From contig CM018690.1 in the NCBI GenBank assembly GCA_009363875.1, forward strand, positions 14,973,971-15,037,970: a stretch of DNA of 64,000 bases, read 5' to 3'. The stretch comes from Mikania micrantha. Its lineage: Eukaryota > Streptophyta > Magnoliopsida > Asterales > Asteraceae. The notes under the pieces are model-generated. The model worked only from the letters and a program-made list of their open reading frames with translations. It was not told where the DNA came from and searched no databases. A program made the position numbers and the translations under genes. Each line of letters opens with the position of its first letter. Within the stretch, counting starts at the first letter, position 1. Shown here piece after piece: positions 57,501-64,000 of this stretch.

Positions 57501-60434
57501 GAAAGAATAAAATATTTTGATTAGTAATATCACTGTCACAAGTAGGACCATGAGATCACTAACCGGATTCCCATTACTATCAATTCTGGATCCATCACCT
57601 AGGAAATTTGAACTGTCACCCCCTTGAGAAGATAGCTTATTCTCAGAGCAATTCATTGCATAGAATACTTCAGCACATGTCTTCAAACCATTCATAAGAT
57701 TCCTAGCTATCAAACAGCTGCAATAGACATTACAACAGATTGAATGATGAAAAACCCATAATATAAACCTAAGAATTGCAGATAATATCATGATGTGGGA
57801 TACTACAAGCTTGAATGACATAATCAAAATCAGCTACATCCATAAATTAGAGCACCCATTTAGAAATCAAATGTTAATGCAACACCAAACAAATAGCGTA
57901 GCATAAAGTTATGAACTAATTTAACACAGACATAGAGGAAGTAAATAACATAGCATGAAGTCATGAACTGATTTAACACAAACATTGAGATAGCAAAATG
58001 CCCAAACGAATGGCTTGGACTGAGTAAAAAATTGAGCAGGCCAAAACATAACCAGAACACTTTATGTCCAACAAGGTTTTAAAGAACGAAAATGAGCCCT
58101 GAGGTGTTTTCTGTTAGACTCACGAGGCATAAGGCGGACCGAGGCGTAAGCCTCGAAACATTATTAATATATAATAATTAAAATAACATTATACATCTCA
58201 TAAAAGTCACAATTTAATATAAAACAAACGTCATAAGTATCACAATTTAAGCAAAAATACTTCAATAACCTAATTTAATAATGTCGTGAGATTTAAATAT
58301 TATAAAACTCTTTTTCTTCTACAATCATTCATTCATTCTCAATGTTTTTATTAACCAAATTTCATTCCTCAACGTCATCTTCACCTAACAAAATTAACTT
58401 CAACGTCTTTTCTTTTCCTAGATAATGAACTCTAACTTCTTCCCCACTTAACTCGCCAGCTCCACTAACGTCATCTTCATCAAAACTTGGGTTGACCATC
58501 CACTCAGCATCCAACAAAACCTCCTCGCGAACTATCGGATCCTCACTATCTTCTAGATTAGCCTTTCTTGTAAACTTTTTCTTTAATTTCTTAGTGTACA
58601 TAAATATACACCAACTCATTCATCTTATCGAATATGAAATCCAAGAGAATGAAAGCGTTCGAAGTCTGGGAGAATGGAAGGGTGAAGTGTGCGTTCGAAG
58701 TCTAGGGGAAGAATGAATGAAGCGTGCGTTTGAAATATGGGTAGAAAAATTGTGTTCTAACTTAACTTGGGTTTGGGTGGCTAGTGTGTATTTCTATTAT
58801 ATGGTCAAAAATGGTCCAAAATAGGTAAAAACACATTACAACACATTACAGGGAAAAAGAAGGCATGTTTAGTGAGGCTTAAGCCTCAAAGCCTCGCTTC
58901 ACCGCCTCGGATCGACCGAGGCGGGTTCCAACTAACCCCCCATGAGGCTAAGCCTCTTAAGCTTTTTTCCAACGCCTCAACTGAGGCATAAGCCTCAAGG
59001 GCGAGCCTCAAAAAGCTTTTTTAAACCATGATGTCCAAAAAGTTGCTTTTTAAAGATAATTGGTTTGATGACACATGATTACAAAATATATTGTTTCCAT
59101 AACATTGTAATTTTGGGTATAACATTATTATTAGGAGGTTTAACACATAAAACATCTTGTCTCTAACTTTCTTATAGCTCAGATCATAAAAGGTACTGAC
59201 CTGTTCCTGCCAAAAATCTCCAGACCTTTTTCAAAAAGAGATTTTTCAATAGTTTTCCAACTTTTGAACTCAATCACTTCTTGTCTACCAATAGTCTCGT
59301 CCCCAAACTCTTCTTTCTTCCATTTTTCATCACCATTTATCACTGGTTGGGCACTAGTGATCTCCTTACAATCAGAAAAATCATGTGGAAGAGATCTATC
59401 AACACCAGATACTAAAGAGTCTTTTCGCCTACCCCTTCTAGTACTAAAAGATTTAGCCTTCATAGAAGATGAACTCGCTTCTTCACTTTCTTTAAGTGAA
59501 TTAGATCGAACCACCAAATCTTTCAAACCAAGACTTCCACTTGAAACAGAGTCAGAATCAGAAGCATCCAGCTTCTTTTGTCTCTTCTTTATTGCAATCA
59601 AAACATTATCAGATATGCGTTTGCTATTCCTTTGACGGGTGCCACGTTTCTCCATAAGTTTACTCTTGCGTGGGCCTGGTCTAGCATCCGACTCGCTGCT
59701 TTCAGATATGTTTTTAGCATTTGATGAGGCGTTTTCACTCTGGGAAGACTTCAACCTCCTTAATAGAGAACGACCATTTGACTTTTTCTTGACTGGACAT
59801 TATTACCATCTGATAAAGGGGCAGGTCTTTGTTCAGTGTTGGGCTGCAAAGAAGATGATACTGTATTTCCCTCGACCTTCTGAACCTAAAGAAACCAAAG
59901 AGAAGGTTCAAGATTATTAATCTGAACTAATAACCTTCCGTGATAATGTGAATAGGGAACACCTAAAGATGCATACAAAAAATCAAAACTTTATGCATAA
60001 CCAATTCTAGTTACAAAAATAAAACCTGCAATTACCTGGCGATAACAATGTAGACCACAAGGTACCTTCTCCTCGTCCATGCGGTTCAAAGTACATTGCT
60101 TTTCAGCCTAAACACAATGTACGGGATAATAACTAAACTTCAGAAACAGGAAAGCTTGGTTATCTTTTAGTAAACCCTCCATTCCAGAAGAAAGGAAAGA
60201 AAAGGATGTCCACTTTAAGATCTAGAAGGCTACATATGATTACATATAATCAACATAATGAGAGCTTAAATGATAATTTAAAACCATAGATTTTCCTTAT
60301 TCCAAAATACTTTTGCTTATAGTAACAAAAAAAATGTCAATTAGGCTCTGTTTTAGGAAACAAATTGAAGGAAGAAGTAAAGTTACAGGAAATATAAGGT
60401 CCTGCGAACATCCATGTAATTTACAGTCAAAAAC
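54573..60434 (-). CDS. CLF: Polycomb histone H3K27 methyltransferase, CURLY LEAF type, 5' end missing
   Basis: Eleven exons are visible: 60434-60387, 60107-60036, 59885-59201, 57717-57564, 57473-57253, 57153-57022, 56867-56777, 56699-56652, 55763-55635, 55536-55459 and 54764-54573. They encode about 616 residues of the E(z) catalytic subunit of PRC2, which trimethylates H3K27. In order: VFDCKLHGCSQDL and PCGLHCYRQ; a basic/serine-rich middle; a SANT-like IARNLMNGLKTCAEVF; the Cys-rich CXC region (CRQYNPCGC ... CRNCWIGCGDG); and the SET domain (LGEYTGELISHREADKRGK, ANHSPVPNCYAK, GEELFYDYRYEP). The C-terminus PAWAKKPESSGSKKDD...AKKLA is typical of CLF rather than SWN or MEA. The largest exon needs one extra base near 59791-59796 to keep frame; total coding length then becomes a multiple of three. 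About 290 N-terminal residues are lost at the gap. Confidence 0.9.
56185..56310. repeat. About 39-bp intronic tandem repeat
   Basis: Two close copies of CCTTTCATTAAATWAMCWAM plus CAATGGAGAGACA, then a partly decayed third, lie in a methyltransferase intron. Confidence 0.75.
58072..59030. mobile_element. hAT element in a methyltransferase intron
   Basis: ATGTCCAA flanks it exactly (58064-58071 and 59031-59038). The ends CAAGGTTTTAAAGAACG and CTTTTTTAAACCATG are imperfect inverted repeats. GAGGCTTAAGCCTC-type units fill the right side. An 85-codon minus-strand frame (58362-58619) includes NLEDSEDPIVREEVLLDAEW, which looks like the acidic tail of a hAT transposase; its first codon is ATG, but zinc finger, catalytic and dimerisation regions are absent. 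Confidence 0.85.
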
Positions 60435-60621
60435 CTGCCAATAAAAACAGATGAATTTAGCAAGTGCAAGGCTACTGCTGTGTGAAAAGATGATAGATGT
60501 GTGTGACAAATAAATTTCATGTCCAAAACATTAAAGAACATGGTAAAATTTTATGTATGTAGGTTGTGTCAATAGATACAAATCTAAAAATTAAAACTGA
60601 TTAAGTAATAGGTTTTAAAAA

Positions 60622-60721
60622 NNNNNNNNNNNNNNNNNNNNNNNNNNNNNNNNNNNNNNNNNNNNNNNNNNNNNNNNNNNNNNNNNNNNNNNNNNNNNNN
60701 NNNNNNNNNNNNNNNNNNNNN
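60622..60721. other. Assembly gap of exactly 100 N
   Basis: A round 100-N run is the usual placeholder for a scaffold join of unknown length. It falls in the methyltransferase gene, upstream of its first visible exon. Confidence 0.99.
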
Positions 60722-61850
60722 GCATTTAGGAAACACCATCTTATTTTATTATTATTATATATACGTTTACGAACTGCAATCATTTCGAGTGAACAGTAAT
60801 TATACTTTTCTATTCAGAACTTTTTGTTGTTTTTGGGAAAAAGTTGCGACAAAAAAATTAGTTTTAATGGCAACCAATAATGAATCGCTGCAAAAAAAAT
60901 GTGTTTGAACTGGCGAAACCACAGCAAAAAGACAACCGCTACAAAAAAAATGGAATCGCGAAAAAAAGGAGGCAAACCACGGCAAAAGCTTCAGTAACTC
61001 ATTCCTAAGGTTTTGAATTAATTTGAATATTTTGTTTTTAACCCTAAACTTTGAACTCTTATTTTTAAAGCTCCCTCTCACTTTACTCACGTATGTTCAC
61101 ATGATTTTAACACGTCATTAAGTTATCGGATAACAATCATGATTATATTAATTTGATCGCAATGACCTCACAAATGTTTATATAAATTTTAAACCCAAAC
61201 GGTCACGAAAATTTTGCACGTTTTTAACAAGTCTATAATGTGTCCGTACATTATCGAATATTCGTATCGTTTATACATTATTTTGACCGTAATTAGTTCA
61301 TAAACGATTTAGATTTAATAATAATATTTACCTAATAATAGTATTAAGATAGTACTAATAATTTACTCAATTTGATCGAATTGTTTAATCATAAGGGAGA
61401 AGAAAATCATACTCAATTCGATATATTTGTTTAATCTTAAGAGAGTTGTTCTGTTGTTAACGCTATCATAATCAAATACTCATATCGGCATAGCGGACAC
61501 ATTTACGATGGTTACCCCTTAAGGTTTTACGTCGTAGTAACAACACATATTTACGTTTTAATACATGGAATCGTGACGGAATAACCGCGGCAACGCGCGG
61601 GTAACCCCCTAGTTTAATAACAAATCACATGAAATCTTTAAATAATCACTCTTAATAAAAATAAGAAATTTGTATATTTTGATGATGTGTATATTTTTAT
61701 ACTCTCAATCACTCATTTGTCTTTTTATATGTGTTACCATCACTCTTGGTCATGACTCACCATCTCTTTCTCTCTCTCCCTCCCTCCCTCCCTCCGTTGC
61801 TTCCTGTGACAATGGTCACCACCCATCAATCACACCGCATCATCACCCTC

Positions 61851-61888
<38 letters not shown>

Positions 61889-64000
61889 TTCCTTCGTTGT
61901 TTCCTGTGACAACGGTCACCACCCATCAGTCACGCCCTCGTCACATGTGTTGTGTAGTGATCAGCAAGCGTAACAAGGACATTCACGCCCTAGTCACCTC
62001 TCATTATACATATTCTTGTACTTGTTTCTTGATTTTAATATTTGTTGATATTAATCATCTTGTATAAACCAATAAAGGTGTATAAGTTATTCTAGCATAC
62101 ATTGTTTCAGAGTTGATTGACCTCGTTTATAGGTCGTATAATGTGTGTAAATATAGGTATTTGAGTGAAAGTTTAACATGTTTTTTTATTGTGAAAATCA
62201 CCAACGTAGTGACTAGTGACATGTTACTTGTTACAATAGGCCTCTAGCACCTCTAATTAATGAAATAAATCAAAGTGTGAAAGTATACACATAAGCTTCA
62301 AACTCAAACACTGTGTTTGCTCTAAACAAATTGTGTTAAATGCACGTCGCTTTTAACAATCATCATTCTTAGATATGTCAGCTCTAAATCATGGTTTTCT
62401 TATTGTCATTAATCATTCAAGTTCTTTTAATGATGCTCACGTGTAGGTAACATCCACTACTTAAGCTTTTTAAGATGTTGATTGGGTTTGATGTCTCTTG
62501 GTCTATGAGGATTTGCTTCATTTATTTTTTTGAACCATGAAAATAAGAGATACAAATTTAAGGTCATACACAAGTTATAATACAAAGCTATTTAAAACAC
62601 TGCTGTAAAATTAACATGGTTACAAACTCTCATTCAATAACTTTGAGATAGACACAAAATCAACTCCTACTATCTAATGCGATAATCTATGTGTAACCAA
62701 CCTTTTACAACTAATTGTGTATTTTAAGTTCGATTAAGGCATGTTGAAATTAATCTTCACTTCGTTTTTGAAATTTATATACATCTCTTACTGTTACTCT
62801 AATCATTAATCAATTATAAATACAACGTAGTTTTGGTTTAAAAAAAATAAAATATTATACGTGTCTCAAACTCGCGAAATAGATCAATATTGAAAAATCC
62901 ATCCTAGCTTTACTACAAATCCACTCAAAACACTTGGGAATTGAAAAATGCACAAACTGGTTCTTCCTCCACTCAAAGCCTCAAGAATTGAAGATGGTGG
63001 AGATAAGCGTGGGGAACATTCATTGCCTTACTGCAGCTTACAAGTAATTTACAAATAAATTCATATCTTTTCTGCCTTTCTCCCACATGCGACCAACACT
63101 AAAACTGTTTTGTACTTCCACCTTATTATATATAAGATATTTGTGAGTTTTATATTCTAATCTATTTATTAATATAAGTAGCTGGACTACAGATGTTAGG
63201 TTATCATTAAAAAAGGAGTAAATTGCGGAGATAATTTACGTGATTTGTTAGTTTTTCACTTTCAGTTTATAGGTTTTATAAATTTTGCTATGGACTCAAA
63301 CTTTAAACATTTGTAACACATACAGTTCTTAGGTGAGGTAATTTAGTTAAGCATTTGATGAAAATTTGGTTACCTAATGACTGTATGTATTACAAATATT
63401 TAAACGTTTGAGATCATATGAGTAATTTATTACACATATGAACCAAGAGTGAAAATATTAGCAAACTACACGAACCATCTTAACCATTTACACTTAGAGA
63501 GAAAAAAACTTTATATAGTTTATGCCAATTATTGCAAAACACTATTAAGTCATCAAAGAATAATTCTTTTGCTTGATATAAACATTTTAAGTATAATAAC
63601 CAGGCATGTTATACTTAAAACACATGAATTCAATATAAAAAATAATTAAACACCGAACTTATAATAATAATAATAACAACTAAAACAAAAACAAAAACAA
63701 CAACAAAAATAACATATAGTAGTAACAATGATAAAAATAGTAAATAATACACTCTCCTTCCTAGAAACTACTCAACATAAATGTTCACACCTACTCCTAT
63801 AGTCATATTGAATCTTGAACATACATATATTGGTAATTTAAGGGTTTATTTTTAATATTTTAAATGAAGGTCTAAATATGATTCGAGAGTTTTCTCTTTT
63901 AAAATCGGATGTTCACATGATACAAACTCTAAATATATTATGATAATAATATTAATAATAATAATAATAACAATAAGTAGATTTTTTTTTGAACGGCGAA
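60722..64000. repeat. Direct long duplication, copy 2
   Basis: Starts abruptly at the gap with GCATTTAGGAAACACCATC, matching 15284, and stays collinear with copy 1 to the last base (equivalent to 18573). It includes the same Helitron 3' end (CTAG at 61609-61612) and the first bases of the SINE found at 18556. Differences are single substitutions, a 4-bp indel (62877 region) and simple-repeat lengths. No gene seen. Confidence 0.95.

Overview
The window is nuclear DNA of a flowering plant. It is AT-rich, its genes have short exons and GT-AG introns, and it is full of plant transposons (Copia, long LTRs, SINEs, hAT/MULE/Harbinger-type MITEs, Helitron ends). Repeat style and protein similarity suggest a eudicot, probably Asteraceae; that family-level call is inference. 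No bacterial-type system, CRISPR array, rRNA or intact tRNA gene was seen.

Layout: (1) 1-6.9 kb: a 2.18-kb solo LTR with a 5-bp target duplication, a SINE, and the last five exons of a PI-PLC X-domain protein gene (+). (2) 8.2-12.7 kb: a complete five-exon SPATULA/ALCATRAZ-type bHLH gene (-), with a 3.2-kb first intron holding a Harbinger-like MITE that itself carries a MULE foldback element. (3) 12.8-22 kb: repeats only (SINEs, two outward-facing Helitron 3' ends, small hAT elements). (4) 22.0-31.2 kb: one Copia retrotransposon (-) with matching 663-bp LTRs, split inside reverse transcriptase/RNase H by a nested 3.76-kb LTR-type element. (5) 31.4-34.4 kb: transposon fragments and MITEs. (6) 34.6-36.2 kb: a five-exon F-box/LRR gene (+). 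(7) 37.6-39.9 kb: a single-exon 760-residue membrane protein of unknown function (+). (8) 40-47 kb: intergenic repeats. (9) 47.2-49.2 kb: a complete eight-exon PI-PLC X-domain gene (-), paralogous to the partial one. (10) 49.6-54.5 kb: repeats. (11) 54.6-60.4 kb: the C-terminal eleven exons of a CURLY LEAF-type Polycomb histone methyltransferase (-), cut off by a 100-N gap. (12) 60.7-64 kb: a near-identical copy of 15.3-18.6 kb.

The bHLH, PI-PLC and F-box genes match what I recall as neighbours in Arabidopsis (AT5G67110 ALC, AT5G67130, AT5G67140; also AT4G36930 SPT beside AT4G36945), so this looks like an old conserved gene block expanded by transposons. They are not an operon or a pathway. 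The methyltransferase lies next to an assembly gap whose far side duplicates sequence 45 kb away, so its placement and missing 5' end may be assembly effects. I found no convincing undescribed biological system. The most unusual signals are a tandem hairpin pair with a compensatory base-pair change inside the nested LTR, a foldback element packed with near-palindromes in the bHLH intron, two MITEs sharing a Gly/His-coding minisatellite, a one-base frameshift in the methyltransferase, and the gap-bounded duplication.
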